Positions 9,369 to 18,610 of a stretch of DNA of 64,000 nt are shown piece by piece. Below the pieces are notes generated by a model. The model was given only the letters and a program-made list of their open reading frames with translations, was not told the origin of the DNA and did no database searches. Position 1 is the stretch's first letter. Every line of letters starts with the position of its first letter. A program made the position numbers and the translations under genes. Source of the DNA: Halovenus salina (GTDB lineage: Archaea > Halobacteriota > Halobacteria > Halobacteriales > Haloarculaceae). The DNA lies in the NCBI RefSeq assembly GCF_026410925.1, contig NZ_CP112972.1:1240001-1304000 (forward strand), written 5' to 3'.

Positions 9369-10403
9369 ATGGACACGGACACGCGCCTGGAGCTCGTTAC
9401 CCGGTACGCTGAAGAGGTCGTCGAGACCGAGGAGTTAGAAGAACTGCTCGCCGACGGCGACCCCTCGGTGTACATCGGCTACGCACCGACCGGCGAGATG
9501 CATATCGGCCACTTCACGACGATTCGAAAGCTCGCTGACTTTCTGCGTGCCGACCTCGACGTGACCGTACTCGTCGCGGACCTGCACGCACACCTCGACG
9601 ACGAGAAAAGCCCCTTCGAGTTGCTCGATGCCCGCGTCGAGTACTACCAGGAGGCAATCGAGGGGATGGTCGAGGCAGCGGGTGCAGACCCCGGCGATAT
9701 CACGTTCGTCCGCGGGATGGATTACCAGCTCGACGAGGAGTACTCACTGGAGATGTACCGGATGGCCGCCGAGACGACAATTGCCCGCACACAGCGGGCC
9801 GCAAGCGAGGTCGTCCGCGAGAGCGAGAGCCCCAATCTGGGCGGACTCATCTACCCGCTGATGCAGTCACTGGACGTGAAAGCCCTCGACGCCGATATCG
9901 CCTACGGCGGCATCGACCAGCGCGGCATCTACATGCTCAGCCGCGAGTTGCTCCCCGAACACGACCACGACAAGCCAGTGTGTCTGTTTGCGCCGCTTCT
10001 CGCCGGTCTGACCGGCGATAAGATGAGTTCCTCCGAGGAGGGGTCCAAGGTCAATCTCACCGACTCACCCGAGGAGGTTCAGGAGAAAATCGACGACGCC
10101 TACTGCCCGATGGGCGATGTCGAGGACAACGGCGTCCTCGAATACGTCCGGTATCTGGTCTTCCCGGTGCTCGAAGAACGCGGCGACTCCTTCGTCGTCG
10201 AGCGTCCAGAGGAGTACGGCGGCGACCTCGTCTACGAGGAGTACCAGCAGCTCGAAGCCGACTTCGAGAGCGAGGAGCTCCACCCTGCAGACCTCAAGAA
10301 CGCGACCGGCGAGTACATCTCCGAGGTCATCGACCCGGTCCGAGAACGCCTGACGGGCCAGCCCGAGCTGCTGGCCGAGGCCTACCCCGAGAGCTACGAG
10401 TAG
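9369..10403 (+). CDS. tyrS: Tyrosyl-tRNA synthetase
   Basis: This class I aminoacyl-tRNA synthetase has 344 residues, the usual archaeal size. The HIGH motif is at residues 45-48 (within APTGEMHIGHF) and KMSSS at 218-222. It charges tRNA-Tyr in the cytoplasm. The motif GGIDQRGIYML belongs to the tyrosine/tryptophan subclass; length and the compact archaeal form favour tyrosine. A TATA-like ATTTATT at 9339-9345 lies about 25 bases before the ATG, which supports this start with a leaderless message. The next gene starts 6 bases after the stop and is likely co-transcribed. Confidence 0.93.
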   Translation: MDTDTRLELVTRYAEEVVETEELEELLADGDPSVYIGYAPTGEMHIGHFTTIRKLADFLRADLDVTVLVADLHAHLDDEKSPFELLDARVEYYQEAIEGMVEAAGADPGDITFVRGMDYQLDEEYSLEMYRMAAETTIARTQRAASEVVRESESPNLGGLIYPLMQSLDVKALDADIAYGGIDQRGIYMLSRELLPEHDHDKPVCLFAPLLAGLTGDKMSSSEEGSKVNLTDSPEEVQEKIDDAYCPMGDVEDNGVLEYVRYLVFPVLEERGDSFVVERPEEYGGDLVYEEYQQLEADFESEELHPADLKNATGEYISEVIDPVRERLTGQPELLAEAYPESYE

Positions 10404-10409
10404 ACAACG

Positions 10410-11054
10410 ATGACCGAGGATGGGAGCAGAGAGATTCAGGCAGTCTACGACGAGATTGCTGGCCACTTCTCGAAGACCAGAGCGTACCCCTGGCCGGAGG
10501 TCGAGGCCTTTCTGTCGTCTGTCTCCGGCGACGTTGGCCTAGACCTGGGCTGTGGGAACGGCCGCCACACCGCGTTACTTGCAACGGTTGTCGAGAGGGC
10601 AGTGGGGCTGGACCTCAGCCGCGGACTGCTCGACGAGGCACGGGTGAAGATGCGTGAAGACGACTGGAGTGGCGCGCTAGTCCACGGCGACGCCGCCGCG
10701 ATACCGCTTGGGACCGACGCTGTCGACGTGGCGGTGTACGTGGCAACACTCCACCATCTGCCAGACCGCGAGACGCGCCGCGAAAGTCTGCGGGAACTCG
10801 ACCGGGTGCTCGCCGACGGCGGCCGCGCACTCGTGAGCGCCTGGAGTACGGCACATGACCGGTTCGACGCTCCGGCCGACGCCGACACCGGATTCGAGAC
10901 GACAGTGGACTGGACGCTTCCCGACGGCGAGACAGTGCCGCGATTTTACTACATCTACACCCCGGCAGAGTTCGAACGCGACCTCCACGAGAGCGGACTC
11001 ACCGTCGCGCACAGCTACGTCTCCAGCGGAAACTGTTACGCAGAGCTTCGGTAG
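10410..11054 (+). CDS. SAM-dependent methyltransferase, Trm9-like
   Basis: A class I methyltransferase of 214 residues. Motif I is GLDLGCGNGRH (about residues 37-47), with an acidic residue ending the second strand (VGLDLS). The opening YDEIAGHFSKTR...PWPEVEAFL and the ATLHHLPDRETR stretch match the Trm9/ABH8 family, which methylates the carboxymethyl group on wobble uridine of tRNA. The archaeal substrate is not certain. It follows tyrS by 6 bases, and a tRNA-linked role would suit that position. A general small-molecule methyltransferase is the alternative. Confidence 0.75.
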   Translation: MTEDGSREIQAVYDEIAGHFSKTRAYPWPEVEAFLSSVSGDVGLDLGCGNGRHTALLATVVERAVGLDLSRGLLDEARVKMREDDWSGALVHGDAAAIPLGTDAVDVAVYVATLHHLPDRETRRESLRELDRVLADGGRALVSAWSTAHDRFDAPADADTGFETTVDWTLPDGETVPRFYYIYTPAEFERDLHESGLTVAHSYVSSGNCYAELR

Positions 11055-11199
11055 CGGGTATCCTGTCCCACACTGTGGACCGTTCGTTGGCTCTGTCTGC
11101 GTGATATCGGTGAGAGGATTGTTAGAGAGTGCTGCGGCCCGATGATAGTATAATTTCAGCCACCAAAAACGGGGGAAGACGGGTATCTGCCACCGAATG

Positions 11200-11208
11200 A
11201 TATAAATG
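11200..11208 (+). promoter_or_regulatory. TATA box of the Liv-type operon
   Basis: TATAAAT at about 11201-11207 is preceded by a purine-rich stretch usable as a BRE. The ATG of the substrate-binding protein is 29 bases after the box end, so transcription should start within about 10 bases of the coding region. Confidence 0.5.
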
Positions 11209-11235
11209 AGTTACCTCTCATTGTGATAATAGACC

Positions 11236-12501
11236 ATGAGAGATGGTGACAAGAAAAATGGGAGCAATTCGCACAATCGGCGACAGTTCCTCACTCGGGG
11301 CGCAGGAGCTGTCGCTGCGACAGGGATGTTCGGACTTGCTGGCTGTATCGGCGGCGGCGGTGGCGGCGGCGACGATACGGTTCAGGTCGGCGGTATCCAC
11401 GACCTGAGCGGGGCGACCTCGGATGTTGGCCAGCCGACGGGACGGGGTACCAGAGATGCCCTCGAATGGGTCAACGAGAACGAGGACCTCAGTTTCGAGA
11501 TCAATCACGACTGGGTCGACTACGCCTACGACGTGCCAAACGCACAGAACCACTACAACAGCCTGACCTCGGGTGACAACCCGCCCGTAATCATCGGCTG
11601 GGGGACGGCCGACACCGAAGCACTCGCCTCGGAGGTCGCACGCGACGAGATTGTGTATGTCTCGGCCTCGTACTCCGACAAACTGCTCGATACCGAGACG
11701 CCGTATAACTTCTTCGTCAATCTGGATTACACGAGCCAGGGTCGCGCCCACGCCGAGTGGATTGCGAACAACGACTCGGGAGCGACCGTCGCGATGATTC
11801 ACAACACGACGCCGTTTGGTGAGTCGCCAGTCAGTGGAACCGAGGCCTACGCTGAGGAGCTCGGACTCAACGTGTCAGACAATATCACGCTCGAACTCGG
11901 GGCTAACACCGCCGACACCCAGGTCGAGCGGGCGATGGACAACGATGTCGACTACCTCATCCACCAGAACACGGCGGCACCGATGCAGGTGTTGATGAGT
12001 TCGGTGAGTGACCTCGGTGCCGATATCACGGTGATGGGGCTGACCTGGACCGTCGACGAGTTCCGTGCCCAGACGGCAGCCGATGCCTTCGAGGGCGTCC
12101 GCTACGTCAACACCAACAAGTCCTGGAATCAGGTCGAGTCAGAGTCCCCAGACGGCTGGCAGATCATCCAAGACTCCTTCGAGCGGGAGGGTCACGACAT
12201 GAGCGACCCCGAGATTGCGAACATCAACTACGTCCGGGGTGTGGCACACGCGTTGCTCGCTGTCGAGGCGCTCCAGCGCGTTGACGACGACGGCGGCGAC
12301 ATCCAGTCGGGGCCGGCCGTCCGCGAGAAGCTGATCGAGATGGACGAATTCGACGCACGAGGGCTGCTCCCGACCACGTTGAATTATCAGGAAGAGGACC
12401 GCCGGGCGACAATGCTCGGGCAGACCTACGAGGTCAACGACGGCGAGATGGTGCCCGACCAGGAGATAGAACTGCCCCGCCGCACGGAATGGCTGCCATA
12501 A
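11236..12501 (+). CDS. ABC transporter substrate-binding lipoprotein, branched-chain amino acid family
   Basis: The 421-residue product starts with a Tat signal (NRRQFLTRG) ending in the lipobox LAGC, then a Gly-rich linker, so it is exported folded and lipid-anchored outside the membrane. The mature part opens VGGIHDLSGATSDVG, the start of periplasmic-binding-protein family 6 (LivJ/AmiC fold). It captures the substrate for the permeases encoded downstream. The acyl-CoA synthetase in the same operon suggests a carboxylic acid (fatty or aromatic) rather than leucine as substrate; that is inference. The stop is one base from the next ATG. Confidence 0.88.
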   Translation: MRDGDKKNGSNSHNRRQFLTRGAGAVAATGMFGLAGCIGGGGGGGDDTVQVGGIHDLSGATSDVGQPTGRGTRDALEWVNENEDLSFEINHDWVDYAYDVPNAQNHYNSLTSGDNPPVIIGWGTADTEALASEVARDEIVYVSASYSDKLLDTETPYNFFVNLDYTSQGRAHAEWIANNDSGATVAMIHNTTPFGESPVSGTEAYAEELGLNVSDNITLELGANTADTQVERAMDNDVDYLIHQNTAAPMQVLMSSVSDLGADITVMGLTWTVDEFRAQTAADAFEGVRYVNTNKSWNQVESESPDGWQIIQDSFEREGHDMSDPEIANINYVRGVAHALLAVEALQRVDDDGGDIQSGPAVREKLIEMDEFDARGLLPTTLNYQEEDRRATMLGQTYEVNDGEMVPDQEIELPRRTEWLP

Positions 12502-12502
12502 T

Positions 12503-13633
12503 ATGAGCAAGGGAAACTCGCCAGACAGCAGTCTCCAGTTTCCAGATCAGTGTCTCCGTGGCGGTGAGGTAAGTGTCAAGAACATCACCAGCGAGCCAGG
12601 CTGGACAGTCGTCGTCACCTACGCCGAGGGACCCTCACAAGTGATTGCAGGGACGGCCTCGGCAGACGGTCTCGATGGTGACGACAGACAGGTCGAACTT
12701 GCCGACACCGGAGGCTATCCCGGGGACCACACGGCCAAGCTAGTCGCCGATAGTGTCTTGGGAGACGCTGGCCCGGGAGACGATGCCAGCGCTGCTGTCA
12801 AACAAGCAGTCGCCTCCGACCGGGCACACATCGAGGAACCCCCGGTTGTCGAACTCGACAACGCGGAAATCGTCTACGACCGGAACTTCCTGGCAGTCCA
12901 AGGCGTGTCGATGAGCGCAGACCGTGGCGACATTGTCGCCTTGCTCGGGCCCAACGGCGCGGGTAAATCGACGATACTGAAGATGATATCCGGTATCGGC
13001 CGGAGCGAGCGCGGCGAGGTGACCCGTGGCTCGGTCTACTACGAGGGTGACGATGTCACTAACGCCAAGACAAACGAGATGGTCGACCGGAACGTGACCC
13101 ACATCCTCGAAGGGCGGCGCGTGTTCGAAGACCTCACAGTCGAGGAGAACCTCCGGTGTGGTCTCTACAGGGGCGGGCGTCGTATCCGCTACGATAAATC
13201 AGATTACGATATCGCCTTCGAGTACTTCCCCAAGCTGGAGGAGCTACTCGATACGGAGGCAGGCTACTGCAGCGGCGGCGAACAGCAGATGCTCGTCATT
13301 GCGCGGGCGCTGATTCACCGTCCCAACCTGTTGTTGCTCGACGAGCCGTCGCTGGGGCTCGCGCCCAAACTGGTCGTCGATATCTACGAGACGCTGCGGA
13401 AGATCAACCGCGAAGAGGATATTACGATGATAATTGCCGACCAGAACGCAAAAGAGACCCTGGAGGTCGCCGACTACGGCTACGTCTTAGAGAACGGCCA
13501 GGTCGAACTCCACGACCCGGCAGACGTGTTGATGGACCGCGAAGAGATCAAGGAGTTCTACCTCGGCACCAGCTCCGAGGAGAGCCGCTACTCGGAGATA
13601 CAACACTACAAGATACGCAAGAGGTGGAAATAG
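12503..13633 (+). CDS. LivF-type ABC ATPase with an unusual N-terminal domain
   Basis: Residues about 115-370 are a normal LivF-like ATPase: Walker A GPNGAGKST near 150, signature CSGGEQQ near 255, Walker B LLLLDEPSL near 280. The first 110 residues are extra. They begin with a DQ...GGEVSV stretch and continue as a beta-rich segment with the pattern WTVVVTYAEG...ELADTGGYPGDH, similar to the DUF7282 domain that is normally found on exported haloarchaeal proteins. No signal peptide precedes it, so it should be cytoplasmic. Whether it senses substrate, binds the permease or is a relic is unknown. The next gene starts immediately after the stop. Confidence 0.85.
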   Translation: MSKGNSPDSSLQFPDQCLRGGEVSVKNITSEPGWTVVVTYAEGPSQVIAGTASADGLDGDDRQVELADTGGYPGDHTAKLVADSVLGDAGPGDDASAAVKQAVASDRAHIEEPPVVELDNAEIVYDRNFLAVQGVSMSADRGDIVALLGPNGAGKSTILKMISGIGRSERGEVTRGSVYYEGDDVTNAKTNEMVDRNVTHILEGRRVFEDLTVEENLRCGLYRGGRRIRYDKSDYDIAFEYFPKLEELLDTEAGYCSGGEQQMLVIARALIHRPNLLLLDEPSLGLAPKLVVDIYETLRKINREEDITMIIADQNAKETLEVADYGYVLENGQVELHDPADVLMDREEIKEFYLGTSSEESRYSEIQHYKIRKRWK

Positions 13634-14467
13634 ATGAGCGGACAAAGTGTCTCACAGTCGGGAGTCGGCATCCGGGAGGGACCACAGTTCCCGCCAGAAG
13701 AGGCGGTACTCGGCTGTCGGAACGTGACGAAGACGTTTGGGGCAATCACCGCCGTTGACGACGTAAGCCTCGCTATCGACGAGGGTGAGTGGATCTCCAT
13801 TGTTGGCCCGAACGGCGCGGGGAAGACGACGCTTCTGAACGTCCTGAACGGCTTTTATGACCCTGACACGGGCGGCAAGATATTCCTCAACAGCGAGGAT
13901 GTCACGAGTGACCCATCCTACAAGCGTGCTCGAAAAGGGCTCGGACGGACCTTCCAGGGCCTCGAACTGTTCGAGGACGAGGATGTCTTAGAGAACGTGA
14001 TGACCGTGCGGGCGGTAAAAGAGCGGCCGAACCTGCTGTCGGCGCTTCTGTTCTACGCCGGCGGCGGCCGGAAGATAGAGGTCGAGAACATGCGCCGTGT
14101 CGAGGAGATTCTCGACTACCTCGAACTCTGGGAGTACCGCCACAGCACCATCGGAAGTCTCCCGCTCGGCATCCAGCGGCGGGTCGACCTCGCGCGCTCG
14201 CTCGCCCTGGAACCGGACGTGCTCTTGCTCGACGAGGCGATGAGCGGTCTGACCTTCGACGAGAAGTACGACATGGTCCGCTTTCTCGCGGACCTCCACG
14301 AGAAAGAGGGGATGACGATGGTAATGATAGAACACGACCTCGAAGTGGTCACCGACGTCTCCGAGCGGATGGTCGTCCTCGACCAGGGCGCTATCATCGC
14401 CCGCGGGCGACCCGACGACGTCGTCGACGACCCCGAGGTTCAGCGCATCTACACGGGGGTGGAGTGA
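13634..14467 (+). CDS. livG: LivG-type ABC ATPase
   Basis: This 277-residue ATPase powers import with its LivF-like partner. Walker A is GPNGAGKTT near residue 57; Walker B reads LLLDEAMSGL. The usual LSGGQ signature is replaced by SLPLGIQRR, a variation seen in LivG-like proteins linked to acyl-CoA synthetases. The C-terminal GRPDDVVDDPEVQRIYTG is typical of LivG. The ATG follows the previous stop directly, and the next gene starts one base after its stop, so all six operon genes are tightly packed. Confidence 0.88.
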   Translation: MSGQSVSQSGVGIREGPQFPPEEAVLGCRNVTKTFGAITAVDDVSLAIDEGEWISIVGPNGAGKTTLLNVLNGFYDPDTGGKIFLNSEDVTSDPSYKRARKGLGRTFQGLELFEDEDVLENVMTVRAVKERPNLLSALLFYAGGGRKIEVENMRRVEEILDYLELWEYRHSTIGSLPLGIQRRVDLARSLALEPDVLLLDEAMSGLTFDEKYDMVRFLADLHEKEGMTMVMIEHDLEVVTDVSERMVVLDQGAIIARGRPDDVVDDPEVQRIYTGVE

Positions 14468-14468
14468 G

Positions 14469-16508
14469 ATGGCGAGTGCAGACGAGGAACTCGGCGTCGA
14501 GGAAGGCGTCAACGTCGAGCGAGTCGAGCACGCACCCGAGGGTGACATCGACATCATCGAGGATATCACACTCCCCGAAATCATGCTCAACCACGTCCAG
14601 GAACACGGGGACGAGATAGCACTCCGCTGGAAGCGGTACGGTATCTGGGAGGAGTACGACTGGGAAGAGTACTACGAGCGTGTCAGACACATCACGCTCG
14701 GGCTGGAGACCTTCGGCTTCGAGGAGGACGACATCCTCTTTACAATCGGCTACAACCGGCCCCACCAGCTCTGGGCGTGGCTCGCCGCCCAGATTATGGG
14801 CGGGATGGCGGCACCGAACTACGAGGACACGCTTCCGGAGGGCATCGGTGACCAGCTCGAACTGCTGTCGCCAAAAGTTGCCTACGCCGAGGACCAGGAG
14901 ATGGTCGACAAGCTGTTGCAGGTCGCCGACCGCTCGCCCTCGCTGGAGGCGATTATCTATCGCGACGACAAAGGGATGTTCCGGTACGAAGACACCGCTG
15001 TCCCGGTCATCAGCTACGAGGAGGTCGAACAGCGCGGCAAGGACCGCGCCGACAGCGACGTGTCGGCCGACGAGTTCGAGTCGCGTATCCGTGACCTCGA
15101 CCCGCAGTCGCCGGCGATGTTACCGCCGACCTCGGGGACGACGGGGATGCCCAAACGCGTCAAGCTCTCGCATTTCAACTTCGTCAACCTCGCAAACGCG
15201 GCAATCGAGATTGACCCGCTGCCAGAGGGGTCGGATTACTTCTCGTATCTGCCGATGGCGTGGATTGGCGAGCAGATGATACTGATGGCAGCAGCCTTCC
15301 TTGGCGGGTGGACGGCGAATTTCCCCGAGGAACCAGAGACAGAGAGCGAGGACCTGCGCGAGATTGGTCCCGAGATTATCTTCTCGTCGCCAGGGGCCTA
15401 CGAGGGCTGGGTCGCCGACATCAAAGCCCAGATTGAGAACACCTCCTGGCTGAAGCGGAAGTTCTACGAGAAGGCGATGGACATCGGCAAGCGCTACGCC
15501 GAGTACGTCAGCGGCGACAAACGCGACCAGGAGCCGCCTGCCTCGCTCCGGTTGCAACACTGGCTCGGATACTGGACAGTCTACCGGCCGGTTCTCGACA
15601 AAATCGGCCTCAAGCGGGCCAAGAACGTCTACACCGGCGGCGGCCCGCTCGGCGAAGAACACTTCCAGTACTACCACGCGCTCGGTGTTCCCCTGAAACA
15701 GATCTGGGGGCAAAGCGAGGTCTGTGGGTTCGTGACGATGCACCGCGACGACGATATCCAGGTCGACACCGTCGGCGAGGTGTTCCCCAACGTCACGGTC
15801 GGCATCACGCCGGAGGGCGAACTCGTCGTCAGCGGTCCCGTGGTCACCTCGGGCTACTACAACCAGCCCGAGAAGACCGAGGAAGCACTCGAAGGAGACT
15901 GGCTCCACACCGACGACTTCGGAGCCATCACCGACGACGGCCACGTCAAGGTGTTCGACCGGATGGACGACGTGCTCGAACTCGACGATGGCTCGGCAAT
16001 CGCACCGATAAGCGTCGAGACGAAGCTGAAATTCAACCCCTACATCAAGGAGGCACTTGTCGTCGGTGACGGCCGGGAGTCGCTGTCGGCGGTTCTCAAC
16101 ATCCGCTTTGACAACGTCGCGGAGTGGGCCGACCAGCGCGACATCCAGTATGCGGGCTACCAGGACCTGACACAGAAAGAGCCGGTACTGGAGCTGATTC
16201 GCGGGGTCGTCGAGGAGACGAACGAAGAACTCGACGAACACAAGATAGAGCGGTTCGTCGTGCTGTTCAAGGAGTTCGACGCCGACGACGGCGAGATGAC
16301 ACGGACCGGCAAGATCCGGCGCGAAATCGTGACCAACCGGTACCAAGAACTCATCGACGGCGTCTACGCCGGAGAGGAGACAGTCGAGATGGACGTGACA
16401 ATCACCTACCAGGACGGCAGAGAATCGGTCGAACACGGCGAGATGTCGGTCATCGACGTGCCGGCAGTCGAGGAGGCGATGGCCGACGGAGGTGGTGTCG
16501 ATGGTTGA
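14469..16508 (+). CDS. Long-chain-type acyl-CoA synthetase (AMP-forming)
   Basis: The 679-residue enzyme activates a carboxylic acid to its CoA thioester through an acyl-adenylate. The AMP-binding P-loop is TSGTTGMPK (about residues 222-230), the A5-type motif is WGQSE, the hinge region reads HTDDFG...KVFDRMDDV, and the catalytic C-terminal lysine lies in RTGKIRRE. All are intact. It is embedded between transporter ATPase and permease genes, so imported substrate is probably trapped by CoA ligation at once. Its last bases overlap the LivH gene. Confidence 0.9.
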   Translation: MASADEELGVEEGVNVERVEHAPEGDIDIIEDITLPEIMLNHVQEHGDEIALRWKRYGIWEEYDWEEYYERVRHITLGLETFGFEEDDILFTIGYNRPHQLWAWLAAQIMGGMAAPNYEDTLPEGIGDQLELLSPKVAYAEDQEMVDKLLQVADRSPSLEAIIYRDDKGMFRYEDTAVPVISYEEVEQRGKDRADSDVSADEFESRIRDLDPQSPAMLPPTSGTTGMPKRVKLSHFNFVNLANAAIEIDPLPEGSDYFSYLPMAWIGEQMILMAAAFLGGWTANFPEEPETESEDLREIGPEIIFSSPGAYEGWVADIKAQIENTSWLKRKFYEKAMDIGKRYAEYVSGDKRDQEPPASLRLQHWLGYWTVYRPVLDKIGLKRAKNVYTGGGPLGEEHFQYYHALGVPLKQIWGQSEVCGFVTMHRDDDIQVDTVGEVFPNVTVGITPEGELVVSGPVVTSGYYNQPEKTEEALEGDWLHTDDFGAITDDGHVKVFDRMDDVLELDDGSAIAPISVETKLKFNPYIKEALVVGDGRESLSAVLNIRFDNVAEWADQRDIQYAGYQDLTQKEPVLELIRGVVEETNEELDEHKIERFVVLFKEFDADDGEMTRTGKIRREIVTNRYQELIDGVYAGEETVEMDVTITYQDGRESVEHGEMSVIDVPAVEEAMADGGGVDG

Positions 16509-17421
16509 CGCCGCCGGCCTGTTCAGTGTGCTCGTGACCGGTGTCGGTATCGGCGCGCTGTACTCACTGGTTGCTATCGGCTTCGCGCTCATCTACAAGA
16601 TTACGGGCGTGCTGAACTTCGCGCAGGGACAGTTCGCGCTGTTGGGCGCGTTCCTCGTCGTCGTCCTGTCGACATCCGTGCCGTTCTGGCTGTTCGACGT
16701 ACAGGTGCCGGTGTTTGCGGCACTGTTGCTCACTGTCGTCATCGGCGCGTTACTCGGCGTCGCACTCGAGCGACTCGTCTTCCGATATTTCATCGGCGAG
16801 CCGGTGTTATCGGTCGTCATCGTCACGCTTGCCTTCATCGGCATCATCGACGGTGGTATCCGGTTTTTCATCAGCTCGCAGTACCGGGCATACCCGGAGG
16901 CGCTCCAGCCGAGTTGGAGTATCACGTTGCCGTATGACACCTCTGTCCAGGCTCCGTTCATCCTCGGTGTCATCCTGGCACTGCTGACAGTTGCCGGGCT
17001 GATGGCCTTCTTCCGGTACACCGTGATGGGCTCGATTCTGCGCGCGAGCGCGAGTGACCAGCAGGCGGCGATGGTGCTCGGAGTCTCAATCGAGCGGACA
17101 ATCGTCGTCGCGTGGGCGCTGTCTATCGCCATCACGTCTATCGGCGGTATCCTGCTGGCGATGTCCTCTGGCGGTGCAGGGTTCACCATCGGCGACATCA
17201 CGATTCTTGTCTTCGCGGCCGTCGTCTTCGGCGGCCTCGACAGCATTCCAGGAGCGTTTATCGGCGGGCTCGTCGTCGGCATCCTCCAGGAGCTGGGCGT
17301 CTATCTCGAAGAGTTCCTGATGCCAGGACTGGATTCGGTCCTGCCGATGGTATTCCTGCTCGTGGTCATCGTGGTGATGCCGTACGGACTGTTCGGAACT
17401 GAACGGATAGAGAGGTTGTAA
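16501..17421 (+). CDS. livH: LivH-type ABC permease
   Basis: An integral membrane protein of 306 residues with about eight helices. The LivH hallmark GALYSLVAIGFALIYKITG and the NFAQGQF motif are present near the N-terminus, and the coupling region ASDQQAAMVLGVS faces the ATPases. I chose the ATG at 16501 over GTGs at 16492 and 16495 because it aligns with the family N-terminus; it overlaps the acyl-CoA synthetase stop by 8 bases. It forms the transmembrane channel with the LivM-type protein. Confidence 0.9.
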   Translation: MVDAAGLFSVLVTGVGIGALYSLVAIGFALIYKITGVLNFAQGQFALLGAFLVVVLSTSVPFWLFDVQVPVFAALLLTVVIGALLGVALERLVFRYFIGEPVLSVVIVTLAFIGIIDGGIRFFISSQYRAYPEALQPSWSITLPYDTSVQAPFILGVILALLTVAGLMAFFRYTVMGSILRASASDQQAAMVLGVSIERTIVVAWALSIAITSIGGILLAMSSGGAGFTIGDITILVFAAVVFGGLDSIPGAFIGGLVVGILQELGVYLEEFLMPGLDSVLPMVFLLVVIVVMPYGLFGTERIERL

Positions 17422-17490
17422 CTATGAGAGCAAAACGACACCACTGGCGGAATCGGCCGTCGACTACTGTTGCACAGGGAGGTGAGTACG

Positions 17491-18528
17491 ATGCCATCCG
17501 GTGAGTATTTCACCTCCTACGAGGAGCGGATGGGGCTGATTCGCTGGCGCATCGAGCGGGTGGCGCTCGTCCTCGGCTTGCCGATTCCACTGATTGCGCC
17601 GTTCGTGTTGACCGGCGAACTCGTCTCGGTGTTCACGCTCGTGTTCATCTTCGGCATCGCGGTGCTTGGCTTGCACGTGATGCTCAGCTACGCCGGCGAG
17701 ATCGTCCTCGCCCAGGGAGCGTTCATGGCAATCGGTGCCTACACCGCGTCTCGCGTCGTCAACGAGGCGGGACTTGGGCTCTTGCCGGCGATGTTGATTG
17801 CCGGACTCATGACCGCGTCGGTCGCGACAGCCTTCGGTCTGCCGGCCGGCCGCGTCAAGGGGTTCTACGTCGCCATCTCGACGCTCGCACTGCAGTTTAT
17901 CGCCGTCCAGTTCTTCTTCCGGCGCGGCGAGTTCGAGGTCATCCACGGCGGCACACAGCAGTCGATGCCCGGCGAAATCGGGCTCGTCGGTGACGCCCTG
18001 ACCATTGGGTCGGCAAACGAGGAGTACTTCTTCGCGCTCGTGATGTTGGCCGTGTTCGCGCTGCTGACGATGAATCTCAGCCGGACAGGCATCGCGCGGA
18101 TGTTCCGTGCGCTCCACGAGAACGACCTCTCGGCGCAGGTGCTCGGCATCAATCGCTTCCGGAACAAACTGCTCGCCTACGCCATCGGCGGCTTCATGGT
18201 CGGCGTGGCTGGCGCACTCTATACCATCTATATCGGCTTCATCACGCCGGAGTTCTTCTCGATAGATATCACCCTGCTGCACTACATGATGTTGCTGTTG
18301 GGCGGGATGGGCCGGGTCTGGGGAGTCATCCTCGGTGTCACCACTGTCGAACTCCTCAACCACTACATCCTGCAGACGCTCATCGACATCTTCCCCGAGG
18401 GGACGGCACTCGAACCGATGTTCTTTGGCATCATTATCATCGTGGTGCTCATCGTCGAGCCCAAGGGGCTCATGGCCGCACTCGGGCAGTTAAAGGAGTA
18501 TTTACGCAAGTGGCCATACGCCTACTAA
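17491..18528 (+). CDS. livM: LivM-type ABC permease
   Basis: This second permease (345 residues) has about nine helices and the LivM motif GLHVMLSYAGEIVLAQGAFMAIGAY. The coupling helix region HENDLSAQVLGINRFRNK is present. A strong Shine-Dalgarno-like GGAGGTGA ends a few bases before the ATG at 17491 and decides the start; an upstream TTG in frame is less likely. A 69-base gap separates it from livH. The operon ends here. Confidence 0.9.
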   Translation: MPSGEYFTSYEERMGLIRWRIERVALVLGLPIPLIAPFVLTGELVSVFTLVFIFGIAVLGLHVMLSYAGEIVLAQGAFMAIGAYTASRVVNEAGLGLLPAMLIAGLMTASVATAFGLPAGRVKGFYVAISTLALQFIAVQFFFRRGEFEVIHGGTQQSMPGEIGLVGDALTIGSANEEYFFALVMLAVFALLTMNLSRTGIARMFRALHENDLSAQVLGINRFRNKLLAYAIGGFMVGVAGALYTIYIGFITPEFFSIDITLLHYMMLLLGGMGRVWGVILGVTTVELLNHYILQTLIDIFPEGTALEPMFFGIIIIVVLIVEPKGLMAALGQLKEYLRKWPYAY

Positions 18529-18610
18529 GACGTAGGCATCGATTCGACTCGTTCGTTTACCAGTAACCTATTTCCTTCAAACACGAGAGAAAACCACAGA
18601 CACGACACCA

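Noticed and set aside
15120..16592. 490-codon minus-strand frame opposite the acyl-CoA synthetase
   Set aside because: The sense frame carries all adenylation motifs; the antisense frame has no recognisable features and spans into the next gene.
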